This document shows positions 55,734 to 64,000 of a stretch of DNA of 64,000 bases, piece after piece. The stretch is from positions 62,001 to 126,000 of the forward strand of contig NZ_NOIN01000003.1 in NCBI RefSeq assembly GCF_014596565.1, written 5' to 3'. Made by a program: the position numbers and the translations under genes. Origin of the DNA: Pseudomonas sp. PSB18. GTDB lineage: Bacteria; Pseudomonadota; Gammaproteobacteria; Pseudomonadales; Pseudomonadaceae. Under the pieces are notes generated by a model. It was given only the letters and a program-made list of their open reading frames with translations, was not told where the DNA came from and made no database searches. The stretch's first letter is position 1. Every line of letters begins with the position of its first letter.

Positions 55734-55937
55734 ATGACCCAACAACCCCACGTTCACGGCCCTGATTGCAACCACGATCACGACCATCATCACGACCATG
55801 ACCACGGCCACGTCCACGGTCCGAACTGCGGCCATGCCCACCAGGAGCCGGTGCGCAACGCCTTGAAGGATGTCGGCCGCAACGACCCTTGCCCATGCGG
55901 CAACGGCAAGAAATTCAAGAAGTGCCACGGGGCTTAA
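55734..55937 (+). CDS. His-rich SEC-C small protein
   Basis: A 67-residue protein. The first half is a histidine/aspartate tract ([19 protein letters not shown], then [12 protein letters not shown]) with two CNH/CGH repeats, and the second half is one SEC-C zinc finger ([16 protein letters not shown]). A metal-binding or metallochaperone role is likely. Third SEC-C motif within 1.3 kb. Ribosome site is in the GGAGTAACCCCG leader. Confidence 0.88.
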   Translation: MTQQPHVHGPDCNHDHDHHHDHDHGHVHGPNCGHAHQEPVRNALKDVGRNDPCPCGNGKKFKKCHGA

Positions 55938-55974
55938 CGGCTGCGGCGGAGCGTATCTTCGCCGGTTGAATCGT

Positions 55975-56066
55975 CATCGCGAGCAGGCTCGCTCCCACAG
56001 GAATCAGGACAGGCGTCAGATGCGTGAACGCCGCAAATCCCCTGTGGGAGCGAGCCTGCTCGCGAT
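55975..56066. repeat. REP pair, facing arrangement
   Basis: ATCGCGAGCAGGCTCGCTCCCACAGG, 39-base interior, then CCTGTGGGAGCGAGCCTGCTCGCGAT. Confidence 0.88.
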
Positions 56067-56093
56067 GAGGCCGACACATCCAGCGCGGCCTTG

Positions 56094-56651
56094 TCAGCCC
56101 GCCTCCAGAACCCGCTTCACACTGACCACCGTCGCATACTCGCCGTGCAAGTTGCCCAGCGACATGGCGTGCACCTCATCGGCCGAACGGGCCCGGCCGA
56201 AATAATCGGCCTTGTCGAAGGTGAAACAGGCGTCCTCGGCCACCCAGGTGTCGAAGCCCAGGTTGCCTGCCGTACGCGCCGTGGACTCCACCGAGTTGTT
56301 CGTCGCCACGCCGACGATCACCAGTTGTCCGATCCCCGCCTGACGCAAGTCAGCCTCCAGGTGAGTGGCGCAGAACGCGTCCGGCACGTCCTTGTGGATC
56401 AGCCACTCCCCTTCCTGCGGTTCGAACCGCTCCTGGACTTCCACTCCCTGCTGCCCTGGCCAGAACACCGAATCCGGCGAGCGGGACAGGTGATGGACAT
56501 GGATCACCGTCCGCGCCGAATCTCGCCAGAAAGCCAGCAGTTCGAGCATGCGCAGCTCTGCCTCGGGGTTGTTGCGAGGACCGAGCCTGGGATGCAGGAT
56601 ACCTTTCTGTTGATCGATGAGGACCAACGCTGCATTGCTTTCTAGCTCCAT
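56094..56651 (-). CDS. Isochorismatase-like hydrolase, Ser-for-Cys subgroup
   Basis: A 185-residue alpha/beta hydrolase of the isochorismatase superfamily. ALVLIDQQKGI supplies the catalytic Asp, VIHKDVPDAFCAT the Lys. The third position, normally Cys in GVxTNxCVxxT, is Ser: GVATNNSVESTARTAGNLGF. I recall a YecD-like subgroup with the same Ser, so it may be a binding or altered-chemistry protein. GGAG site nine bases before the ATG. Confidence 0.85.
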   Translation of the reverse strand: MELESNAALVLIDQQKGILHPRLGPRNNPEAELRMLELLAFWRDSARTVIHVHHLSRSPDSVFWPGQQGVEVQERFEPQEGEWLIHKDVPDAFCATHLEADLRQAGIGQLVIVGVATNNSVESTARTAGNLGFDTWVAEDACFTFDKADYFGRARSADEVHAMSLGNLHGEYATVVSVKRVLEAG

Positions 56652-56807
56652 CTCTATCACTCCATTCCGTTTTTTCGCTTGCCCGGTCATTGAATTTCCC
56701 ACACTGGAACATCACCTCTTTCCACAGGCAAGCCTTCGGGCAAAAGAGGACAACCTCCTGCCGTCGTTTGTTGTCCACCCATCACGCTGTCTCATCTGGA
56801 GCCTTCC

Positions 56808-57452
56808 ATGATCGACTTGTATTACTGGACCACCCCCAACGGCCATAAAATCTCGCTGTTCCTCGAAGAGGCCGGCCTGCCCTACAAAGTACATCCGGTC
56901 AACATCGGCCAGGGCGAACAATTCAAACCGGATTTCCTGAAGATCGCCCCCAACAACCGCATTCCGGCCATCGTCGACCCTGAGCCCGCCGACGGTGGCG
57001 AGCCGATCTCGCTGTTCGAGTCAGGCGCGATCCTGCTGTACCTGGCAGAAAAAACCGGTCGTTTCATTCCACAGGACCTGCGCGGACGACAGGAAGCCCT
57101 GCAATGGCTGTTCTGGCAGATGGGCGGCCTGGGGCCGATGGCCGGACAGAATCACCACTTCAGCCGGTTCGCTCCGGAAAAGATTCCCTACGCGATCAAG
57201 CGCTATGTCGACGAAACCGCTCGCCTGTATGGCGTGCTGGATCGACGCCTGGCAGACCGCGATTTCGTGGCGGGCAGCGAGTACAGCATCGCCGACATGG
57301 CGATCTACCCCTGGACGGTGTCCCACCAATGGCAAAGCCAGCGCCTGGAGGACTTCCCGAACCTGCAGCGTTGGTTCAATCGCATCAAGGAGCGCCCGGC
57401 CACGGTAAGGGCCTATGCGCTGGTGGATAAGATCAATCCACCAAAGCCCTGA
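56808..57452 (+). CDS. Glutathione-dependent disulfide-bond oxidoreductase (YfcG/YghU-type GST)
   Basis: A 214-residue Nu-class GST. IDLYYWTTPNGHKISLFLEEAGLPY puts Thr-Pro-Asn at the GSH thiol, followed by APNNRIPAIVDP and ESGAILLYLAEKTG. The C-terminal helical domain begins with QEALQWLFWQMGGLGPMAGQ. It reduces disulfides or peroxides with GSH. Confidence 0.92.
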   Translation: MIDLYYWTTPNGHKISLFLEEAGLPYKVHPVNIGQGEQFKPDFLKIAPNNRIPAIVDPEPADGGEPISLFESGAILLYLAEKTGRFIPQDLRGRQEALQWLFWQMGGLGPMAGQNHHFSRFAPEKIPYAIKRYVDETARLYGVLDRRLADRDFVAGSEYSIADMAIYPWTVSHQWQSQRLEDFPNLQRWFNRIKERPATVRAYALVDKINPPKP

Positions 57453-57458
57453 GCAACC

Positions 57459-57488
57459 TGTGGCGAGGGGATTTATCCCCTCGCCACA
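57459..57488. repeat. Short GTGGCGAGGGGATTTATCCCC palindrome
   Basis: TGTGGCGAGGGGAT-TT-ATCCCCTCGCCACA, perfect. Short form of the second repeat family, just after the GST gene. Confidence 0.85.
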
Positions 57489-57624
57489 GATAACCAGGCG
57501 TACCGTCGAGTACGGGGTTTCATCGCCAAATCCACAAATAACCCCCGCGCCGGCTTGCGCGGCCCCCTCCTGCTCACTAACGTAGCGCCTTTATTTGCCG
57601 CCCCCCTCCCGCAGGAGCTTCGTC

Positions 57625-60075
57625 ATGGCCTCGCCAGCCTCTAATTTCTTCTTTCCCCGGCTCGGCTGTGCTGCCGCCGTGGCCAGTGTGCTCGGTTTGA
57701 GCGGTTGCCAGGCCTGGAATACCCAGGACACTGTCCCACCGACTTCCGGCGTGCAACCACTCAAGGGGCTGGCGCAGAACGTCTCGGTTCGGCGCAATGC
57801 CATGGGCATGCCGCTGATCGAGAGCAACAGCTTCCATGATGCGTTGTTCGCCCTCGGCTATGTCCACGCCAGCGACCGCATCACCCAGATGGTGACCATG
57901 CGCCTGCTGGCCCAGGGCCGACTGGCGGAAATGTCCGGGGCCGAACGGCTGGACGTCGACCGCTACATGCGTGCGGTCAATCTGAAGAAAAGTGCCGATG
58001 AGCTGTACAAGGCCTCTTCGCCGCGGCTCAAGCGCTTCTTCGAAGTCTACGCCCGCGGCGTCAACGCCTACCTGTTCCGCTACCGCGACAAACTGCCGAC
58101 GGACCTGGCCGCCACCGGTTACAAGCCCGAGTACTGGAAACCGGAAGATTCGGCGCTGATGTTCTGCCTGCTGAACTTCACCCAGTCGGCCAACCTGCCG
58201 GAAGAAATCGCGGCCCTGGTCATGGCCCAGACGGTCAGCCAGGACAAACTGGCCTGGCTGAACCCTTCCTACCCGGACGAACCCCTGCCCCAGGGCGAAG
58301 CCGACAAGTTCCAGGGTGTCCGGCTCAACGGCCAGATCCCGGGCCTGAACGAAATCAACAACGCCACCCGCCAGTTGACCGAACTGAACCTGTTGGGTGC
58401 CACGTCTTCGAACAGCTGGGCCATGGCCCCGCAACGCAGCCGCAACGGCAAGAGCCTGCTGGCGAGCGACAGCCATGGACCGCTGAGCGTGCCGTCGTTG
58501 TGGAGCGTGGTGCAGATCCGCGCGCCCAAGTATCAGGCGGCCGGGGTCTCCGTGGCCGGTATTCCCCTGATTCTGGCGGGCTACAACGGTGACGTGGCCT
58601 GGAGCATGAGCAGTGTGCAGGGGGACAACCAGGACCTGTTCCTGGAGAAAATCCGACGCCAGGGCAATGGCTTATCCTACGAGGTCAACGGCAAATGGCA
58701 GCCGGCGACGGTGCGCAACGAAACCTACTTCGTCAAAGGTCAGCGGTCGATTCGCGAAGCCGTGTACGAAACCCGTCATGGCCCACTGCTCAACAGCGTC
58801 CAGGGGCCGACCATGGCCAATGGCTTCGGCCTGGCCTTGCAGACGCCGGGCTTCACCGACGACAAGACCCTAGACGCGTTCTTCGACCTGTCCCGGGCTC
58901 AGAACGCCGAGAAAGCCTCCGATGCGAGCCGTGAAATCCGGGCCATGGCGGTGAACCTGGTGTTTGCCGACGCCAGCCACATCGGCTGGCAAGTCACCGG
59001 GCGCTATCCGAACCGCCGTGAAGGCGAAGGCCTGTTGCCGTCGCCGGGCTGGGACGGGCGCTACGACTGGGAGGGCTACGCCGATCCGATGGCGCACCCC
59101 TACGATCAGGATCCGAGCCAGGGCTGGCTGGGTAACGCCAACCAGCGGGTCATTCCCCACGGCTACGGCATGCAGTTGTCCAACTCCTGGGCCGCACCGG
59201 AACGTGGCGAGCGCCTGGCCGAACTGGCCGGCGCCAGCAAACACGACGTCCGCAGCCTGACCGCCATGCAATACGACCAGGTCACGACGTTCGCGGCCAA
59301 GCTCAAGAAAGTCTTTGAAGCCCCTGGCATGGCCCAGCCTCTCAAACAGGCCATCGAAGCCCTGCCAGTGGCTGACCGGGCCAAGGCCCGCGAAGCCTAT
59401 ACCCGCCTGATGGCGTTCGATGGCCGGCTCAACCCGACCTCCGCCGACGCGGCCCTCTATGAACTGTTCCTGCAAGAAAGCATGAAGCAGATTTTCCTCG
59501 ACGAACTGGGCCCGGAAAGCAGCCCGGCGTGGAAAGCGCTGGTTGCCAACGGCCAACTGTCCTATTCGGCCCAGGCCGATCACTTGCTGGGTCGCGAAGA
59601 CAGCCCGTTCTGGGATGACGTGCGTACCCCGCAAAAAGAAGACAAGGCCGTTATCCTCGCCCGCAGTCTTGCGGCGACCATCAGCGCCGGTGACAGCCAA
59701 TTGGGCGGTGACCACAAGGCCTGGCAGTGGGGCAAATTGCACAGCTACGCGTGGAAAAACGGCAGCGGCCAGGTCGTACGTGGCCCGCTATCGGCCGGCG
59801 GCGATGCCACCACGCTCAACGTTGCGGCATTCGCCTGGGGCCAGGATTTCAACACCACACAGGCGCCGGACATGCGCTTTATCGTCGATTTCGGCCAACC
59901 CGAACCGTTGATGGTCCAGGGCGGTATCGGCCAGTCAGGCAACGCGGCCAGCCCCAACTACCTCATCGGCATCGATCCGTGGATCAAGGGGCAGTACCAG
60001 AACCTGCCGCTGCAACCGCAGAACTTTGACCGGGCGTATGGCAAGGCTCGGTTGACCCTGGTGCCGGGTAAGTAA
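57625..60075 (+). CDS. quiP: Ntn-hydrolase acylase, QuiP/HacB-type acyl-homoserine lactone acylase
   Basis: An 816-residue penicillin-acylase-family pre-protein with a lipoprotein-like signal (VLGLSGC). The alpha subunit has [32 protein letters not shown]. Self-cleavage is expected just before Ser262 in [12 protein letters not shown], Ser262 becoming the nucleophile of the beta chain. [23 protein letters not shown] and [17 protein letters not shown] fit QuiP rather than PvdQ. Quorum-signal degradation is a family property; the acyl chain preference cannot be seen. GGAG site before the ATG at 57625. Confidence 0.85.
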   Translation: MASPASNFFFPRLGCAAAVASVLGLSGCQAWNTQDTVPPTSGVQPLKGLAQNVSVRRNAMGMPLIESNSFHDALFALGYVHASDRITQMVTMRLLAQGRLAEMSGAERLDVDRYMRAVNLKKSADELYKASSPRLKRFFEVYARGVNAYLFRYRDKLPTDLAATGYKPEYWKPEDSALMFCLLNFTQSANLPEEIAALVMAQTVSQDKLAWLNPSYPDEPLPQGEADKFQGVRLNGQIPGLNEINNATRQLTELNLLGATSSNSWAMAPQRSRNGKSLLASDSHGPLSVPSLWSVVQIRAPKYQAAGVSVAGIPLILAGYNGDVAWSMSSVQGDNQDLFLEKIRRQGNGLSYEVNGKWQPATVRNETYFVKGQRSIREAVYETRHGPLLNSVQGPTMANGFGLALQTPGFTDDKTLDAFFDLSRAQNAEKASDASREIRAMAVNLVFADASHIGWQVTGRYPNRREGEGLLPSPGWDGRYDWEGYADPMAHPYDQDPSQGWLGNANQRVIPHGYGMQLSNSWAAPERGERLAELAGASKHDVRSLTAMQYDQVTTFAAKLKKVFEAPGMAQPLKQAIEALPVADRAKAREAYTRLMAFDGRLNPTSADAALYELFLQESMKQIFLDELGPESSPAWKALVANGQLSYSAQADHLLGREDSPFWDDVRTPQKEDKAVILARSLAATISAGDSQLGGDHKAWQWGKLHSYAWKNGSGQVVRGPLSAGGDATTLNVAAFAWGQDFNTTQAPDMRFIVDFGQPEPLMVQGGIGQSGNAASPNYLIGIDPWIKGQYQNLPLQPQNFDRAYGKARLTLVPGK

Positions 60076-60091
60076 CAGCAATACTCCTCCC

Positions 60092-60121
60092 TGTGGCGAG
60101 GGGATTTATCCCCTCGCCACA
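60092..60121. repeat. Short GTGGCGAGGGGATTTATCCCC palindrome
   Basis: Same perfect 30-base palindrome as at 57459, after the acylase gene. These two copies flank that gene. Confidence 0.85.
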
Positions 60122-60221
60122 TTTGTCTATCTTGTCTCCTGATCTTGTCGTACCCAAACCCGATAGAACTTCTCTTCCCGCCATCGTCTCTACCTGACAA
60201 GCCCATCGCCCCGGTGATTGC

Positions 60222-61247
60222 ATGGATCTTGTCATTGCCCGCCCCGAAGGCCTGTATTGCCCGCCCGGGGATTTTTACATTGACCCCTGGCGTCCGGTTG
60301 AGCGCTCAGTCATCACCCATGCCCACGGTGACCATGCCCGCGGCGGAAATCAACACTACCTGGCAGCCGCCCCGGGTGAAGGCATTCTGCGCTCGCGACT
60401 GGGCCACGATATCAATCTGCAGACCCTGCCCTACGGCGAGCGCCTGCGACATCACGGTGTGACCTTGAGTTTTCACCCCGCCGGCCACGTGCTGGGATCG
60501 GCCCAGGTACGGTTGGAACATGAAGGTGAGGTCTGGGTGGCATCCGGGGATTACAAAGTCGAACCCGACGGCACCTGCACGCCGTTCGAGCCGGTGAAGT
60601 GTCATACATTCATCACCGAATCCACGTTCGGCCTGCCCATCTATCGCTGGCAGCCCCAGGCGCAGATATTCGCTGAGATCAATCAGTGGTGGCGCGCAAA
60701 CATCGCCGCCAACCGGGCCAGCGTGCTGTTCTGCTATTCCTTCGGCAAGGCCCAGCGGATTCTCCATGGCATCGACGCCAGCCTGGGCCCGATTCTGGCT
60801 CACGGGGCGGTGGAGCCGTTGAACCGGGTCTACCGTGAGGCAGGGGTTCATTTGCCGCCGACGATTTATGCCGGTGACATCAAGAAAAACGACCCGATCA
60901 TGGGCCAGGCCCTGGTCATCGCCCCGCCGTCGGCCGGTGGCAGCACCTGGATGCGCCGTTTCGGCGACTACAGCGATGCTTTCGCCAGCGGCTGGATGCG
61001 CCTGCGGGGCACTCGACGGCGGCGTGGCGTGGATCGGGGCTTCGTGCTTTCCGATCACGCCGACTGGCCCGGCCTGCTCTGGGCCATCGAACAGACCGGC
61101 GCCGAGCGGGTCATGGTCACGCACGGGTCGGTGGGTGTGCTGGTGCGGCATTTGTGCGAGCTCGGCCTCGATGCCCAGGGTTTCAGCACCGAGTACGGCG
61201 ACGATGAAGAAGACGTCATCGCCGCCACTGGCGAGGACGCATCGTGA
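60222..61247 (+). CDS. Ligase-associated DNA exonuclease (metallo-beta-lactamase fold)
   Basis: A 341-residue MBL/beta-CASP-like nuclease. Metal ligands HAHGDH (His33, His35, Asp37, His38), HPAGHVLGSAQV, SGDY and a C-terminal SDHADW motif. Known as the Exo partner of bacterial repair clusters containing an ATP-dependent ligase, where it trims DNA ends. Overlaps the ligase gene by four bases. Confidence 0.92.
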   Translation: MDLVIARPEGLYCPPGDFYIDPWRPVERSVITHAHGDHARGGNQHYLAAAPGEGILRSRLGHDINLQTLPYGERLRHHGVTLSFHPAGHVLGSAQVRLEHEGEVWVASGDYKVEPDGTCTPFEPVKCHTFITESTFGLPIYRWQPQAQIFAEINQWWRANIAANRASVLFCYSFGKAQRILHGIDASLGPILAHGAVEPLNRVYREAGVHLPPTIYAGDIKKNDPIMGQALVIAPPSAGGSTWMRRFGDYSDAFASGWMRLRGTRRRRGVDRGFVLSDHADWPGLLWAIEQTGAERVMVTHGSVGVLVRHLCELGLDAQGFSTEYGDDEEDVIAATGEDAS

Positions 61248-62932
61248 AAGCCTTCGCCGAACTCTACGCCGACCTGGACGCCACCACCTCCAGCAATGCC
61301 AAGCTGGCCGCCATGCAACGCTACTTTACCCAGGCTCCGCCCCAAGACGCAGCGTGGGCCGTGTACTTCCTGTCCGGTGGCCGCCCCCGGCAACTGGTGC
61401 CGGTGAAAATCCTCCGGGACCTGGCCGTACAGGTGTCCGGTTTGTCGCCCTGGCTGTTCGAAGAAAGTTATCAGGCCGTGGGCGACCTCGCCGAAACCAT
61501 TTCCCTGGTGTTGCCGGAGTCCCCCCACACCTCTGCCGACGGACTGGCGCTGTGGATAGAAGAGAAACTGCTGCCGCTGCGCGGCGAGACGCCTGAGGTA
61601 TTGGCGCGACAGCTACCCACCTTGTGGGCCCAACTCGACCGCTCGAGCCTGATGCTCTGCATCAAGCTTATCACCGGCAGTTTCCGTGTCGGGGTGTCCA
61701 AGCTGCTGGTGACCCGGGCCCTGGCCGGAATGGCCGGGCTCGACAGCAAACGAGTCGCCCAGCGCCTGGTGGGTTACACCGACCTGTCCCATCGCCCGAC
61801 GGCCGAGGGATATCTCAAGTTGATTGCCGCCGAATCCGAGGATGAGCATGCTCAGCGCGGCGGTCAGCCGTACCCGTTTTTCCTGGCCCACGCCTTGTCC
61901 GCCCCGGTAGAGCAGTTCGACACGCTGCTGGGGCCGGCCAGTGATTGGCAAGTGGAATGGAAGTGGGATGGCATCCGCTCCCAGGTGATCAAGCGCGATG
62001 GCCATCTATGGGTCTGGTCCCGGGGCGAAGAGCTGGTGACCGAGCGCTTCCCTGAATTGCACGCCCTGGCATCGGTGCTGCCCGACGGCACGGTGATCGA
62101 CGGCGAAATCGTGGTCTGGAAAACCTCGCAACCGGTGACCGAGGAGACCTTCGATGCCGATGCACCGCTGCAACCGGCCGTACAACCGTTCGCCCTGCTG
62201 CAACAGCGCATCGGCCGCAAGACCCTGAGCAAAAAAGTCCTCGAAGACGCGCCCGTGGTGGTGATGGCCTACGACCTCCTGGAATGGCAAGGAGAGGATT
62301 GGCGCAGCCGTCCCCAGGCCGAGCGCCGTGAGCAATTGGAGGCGCTGATTGCAGACTCCCGAAGCCCGGTACTGCTGCCGTCGCCGATCGTCTCCGGCCA
62401 GGACTGGCTCGACCTCGCCCGGCAGCGCGAAGCGTCCCGTAGCCTCGGCGTCGAAGGCATGATGCTCAAGGCACGCAACGCGCTGTACGGCGTCGGCCGG
62501 ACCAAAGACATGGGCGTGTGGTGGAAATGGAAAATCGATCCGTTCAGCGTCGACGCCGTGCTGATCTACGCCCAGCGCGGTCATGGCCGACGCGCCAGCC
62601 TGTACAGCGACTACACCTTCGCCGTATGGGACAACCCGCCGGGCAGCCGCGAGCGCAGCCTGGTGCCGTTCGCCAAGGCCTACTCGGGGCTGACCGATGA
62701 AGAAATGCGCCAGGTCGACAGCATCGTGCGCAAGACTACCGTGGAGAAGTTCGGTCCGGTCAGCAGTGTCACGCCCACCCTGGTCTTCGAGTTGGGTTTC
62801 GAAGGCATTGCCTTGTCCAAGCGCCACAAGAGCGGGATCGCGGTGCGCTTTCCGCGAATGCTGCGCTGGCGCCAGGACAAGACCGTTGACGAGGCCGATA
62901 CCCTGGCAACGCTCCAGGATCTGCTGAAATAA
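61244..62932 (+). CDS. ATP-dependent DNA ligase of the Exo-Lig repair pair
   Basis: A 562-residue LigB-type ATP-dependent ligase. An N-terminal DNA-binding domain (1-210), a nucleotidyltransferase domain with motif I EWKWDGIR (Lys240 is adenylated), motif IV GVEGMMLKARN, motif V WWKWKIDPF, and an OB domain. In P. putida the homologous cluster also carries the Lhr-Core helicase and an MPE phosphoesterase; neither is here. Translation coupled to the exonuclease. Confidence 0.93.
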   Translation: MKAFAELYADLDATTSSNAKLAAMQRYFTQAPPQDAAWAVYFLSGGRPRQLVPVKILRDLAVQVSGLSPWLFEESYQAVGDLAETISLVLPESPHTSADGLALWIEEKLLPLRGETPEVLARQLPTLWAQLDRSSLMLCIKLITGSFRVGVSKLLVTRALAGMAGLDSKRVAQRLVGYTDLSHRPTAEGYLKLIAAESEDEHAQRGGQPYPFFLAHALSAPVEQFDTLLGPASDWQVEWKWDGIRSQVIKRDGHLWVWSRGEELVTERFPELHALASVLPDGTVIDGEIVVWKTSQPVTEETFDADAPLQPAVQPFALLQQRIGRKTLSKKVLEDAPVVVMAYDLLEWQGEDWRSRPQAERREQLEALIADSRSPVLLPSPIVSGQDWLDLARQREASRSLGVEGMMLKARNALYGVGRTKDMGVWWKWKIDPFSVDAVLIYAQRGHGRRASLYSDYTFAVWDNPPGSRERSLVPFAKAYSGLTDEEMRQVDSIVRKTTVEKFGPVSSVTPTLVFELGFEGIALSKRHKSGIAVRFPRMLRWRQDKTVDEADTLATLQDLLK

Positions 62933-62954
62933 CCTCTCTGGCTGCACTATCAAT

Positions 62955-63078
62955 TGTGGCGAGGGGATTTATCCCCGCTGGGCTGCGAAGCGGCCCCCCT
63001 CCAGACACAGGCTGGCACACCGAGTTGCTGGGGTTGGGGCCGCTACGCGCCCCAGCGGGGATAAATCCCCTCGCCACA
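62955..63078. repeat. Long form of the GTGGCGAGGGGATTTATCCCC family
   Basis: Outer GTGGCGAGGGGATTTATCCCC / GGGGATAAATCCCCTCGCCAC with inner CGCTGGGCTGCGAAGCGGCCCC / GGGGCCGCTACGCGCCCCAGCG. Compound copy like the one at 25422-25562. Confidence 0.87.
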
Positions 63079-63205
63079 GAACATGCTCCTGGCCGACCCT
63101 ACAGAGCACCATCCCGGTGCACCTTTTGTTGTACGATCTCCTTCGCGCACCAACGCGTTCCGCAACCTGCCGACGAAGCTTTTTAAAACGCCTGTTCGGC
63201 ACCTT

Positions 63206-63219
63206 GGTTCGGAAATTGC
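63206..63219 (+). promoter_or_regulatory. Sigma54 (-24/-12) promoter upstream of the amino-acid binding protein
   Basis: TTGG-TTCGGAAATT-GCT keeps the invariant GG-N10-GC spacing and TTGC at -12. It lies 89 bases before the start codon. RpoN control fits nitrogen-responsive amino-acid uptake. Confidence 0.65.
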
Positions 63220-63307
63220 TATCTTTGTGCCGTCATACCGTTCTCACCTTCACCGGTAACAAAACTTCTGCGCCACAAGCGCCCATCATGGTTTTAGGGA
63301 CTCGATA

Positions 63308-64000
63308 ATGAAAAAAGCACTGCTGACCCTTTCTGCACTGGCATTGTGCATGGCCGCCGGCGCCGCCACGGCCAAGGAATACAAGGAACTGCGTTTTGGT
63401 GTCGACCCGTCCTATGCCCCATTTGAATCCAAGGCAGCCGATGGCAGCCTGGTAGGTTTCGATATCGACCTGGGCAATGCGATCTGCGAAGAACTGAAGG
63501 TCAAATGCAAGTGGGTCGAAAGCGATTTCGACGGCATGATCCCGGGCCTCAAGGCGAAGAAATTCGACGGCGTGATCTCGTCCATGACCGTGACCCCGGC
63601 CCGTGAGAAAGTCATCGACTTCTCCAGCGAGCTGTTCTCCGGCCCAACGGCTTATGTGTTCAAGAAAGGTTCGGGCCTGAGCGCAGACATCGCTTCGCTC
63701 AAAGGCAAGACCGTCGGCTATGAACAAGGCACAATCCAGGAAGCCTACGCCAAGGCCGTGCTGGACAAGGCCGGCGTCAAGACCCAGGCCTACGCCAACC
63801 AGGACCAGGTCTATGCCGACCTGACCTCCGGTCGCCTCGATGCGGCGATCCAGGACATGCTGCAAGCCGAGCTGGGCTTCATGAAGTCGCCGAAGGGCGC
63901 CGACTATGAAGTCAGCAAACCGGTGGACAGCGAACTGCTGCCGGCCAAGACGGCCATCGGTATCAACAAAGGTAACAAAGAGCTGAAGGCTCTTTTGGAT
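63308..64000 (+). CDS. Amino-acid ABC transporter binding protein, Lys/Arg/Orn/His type (N-terminal 231 residues)
   Basis: Partial at the right edge. Signal peptide MKKALLTLSALALCMAAGAATA, then KELRFGVDPSYAPFESKAADGSLVGFDIDLGNAICEELKVKCKWVES, the SBP_bac_3 start. SSMTVTPAREKVIDFS and GRLDAAIQDMLQAELGF follow the ArgT/HisJ/AotJ type, binding a cationic amino acid. The permease and ATPase should lie to the right. A sigma54 site lies upstream. Confidence 0.93.
   Translation, partial: MKKALLTLSALALCMAAGAATAKEYKELRFGVDPSYAPFESKAADGSLVGFDIDLGNAICEELKVKCKWVESDFDGMIPGLKAKKFDGVISSMTVTPAREKVIDFSSELFSGPTAYVFKKGSGLSADIASLKGKTVGYEQGTIQEAYAKAVLDKAGVKTQAYANQDQVYADLTSGRLDAAIQDMLQAELGFMKSPKGADYEVSKPVDSELLPAKTAIGINKGNKELKALLD

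Overview
The window is a 64 kb chromosomal segment of a fluorescent-group Pseudomonas. This rests on the Entner-Doudoroff/glucose-uptake cluster (edd-glk-gltR-gtrS next to gtsA, with gap divergent), the arcDABC order, the bra/liv cassette, a quiP-type acylase and dozens of GTGGGAGCGAGCCTGCTCGCGAT-type REP palindromes. GC content is high and uniform. I see no prophage, IS element, tRNA, rRNA or CRISPR array.

Layout. 1-8.6 kb: sugar catabolism. On the minus strand run edd, glk, the GltR/GtrS two-component system, an AGE-family isomerase and the start of the glucose ABC transporter (gtsA, cut by the window edge). gap is divergent on the plus strand, and the edd-gap gap holds two HexR-type sites. 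8.7-13.8 kb: an iron/heme island with a Fur box, ECF sigma factor, FecR-type anti-sigma factor, STN-type TonB heme receptor and a PigA/HemO-type heme oxygenase. 14-21.1 kb: a DUF454 membrane protein, a CaiB-type CoA transferase, and the arginine deiminase operon arcDABC plus a DUF5064-type gene. 21.3-27 kb: a 58-residue protein, pobR/pobA for 4-hydroxybenzoate, and two MFS transporters. 27.2-29.4 kb: a monocistronic 725-residue tubulin/FtsZ-superfamily protein, the least explained gene here. 29.7-35.4 kb: a DUF2288 gene and the branched-chain amino acid transporter braC-livHMGF. 35.6-38.1 kb: a bufferin-type RiPP operon (DUF2282 precursor, DUF692 MNIO enzyme, DUF2063 partner, DoxX). 38.2-45 kb: a LysR regulator with a divergent degenerate SDR, a lipoprotein, a COG2509-type flavoprotein, a PLP cysteine-synthase-like enzyme and NhaA. 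45.2-54 kb: a SlyB lipoprotein, pdxH, two OmpA-domain lipoproteins, a serine hydrolase, dinG, a CopD-type membrane protein, and a DUF1145/collagen-like pair. 54.2-57.5 kb: a DUF6231-type gene, YchJ, a LEA14 lipoprotein, a His-rich SEC-C protein, an isochorismatase-like hydrolase and a YfcG-type GST. 57.6-64 kb: a QuiP-like acylase, an Exo-Lig DNA repair pair and the start of a sigma54-promoted amino-acid binding protein.

Non-coding structure. Two unrelated palindromic repeat families occupy most of the larger gaps: a REP/REPIN family (13 loci) and a GTGGCGAGGGGATTTATCCCC family (5 loci). One REP supplies the last codons and stop of the DoxX gene. Another has expanded into six 16-bp tandem copies. 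A 63-bp promoter module with identical internal spacing precedes both gtsA and the AGE gene. AANAANAA motifs of the Hfq/Crc type lie at the translation starts of gtsA, the AGE gene, pobA, gap and one MFS gene.
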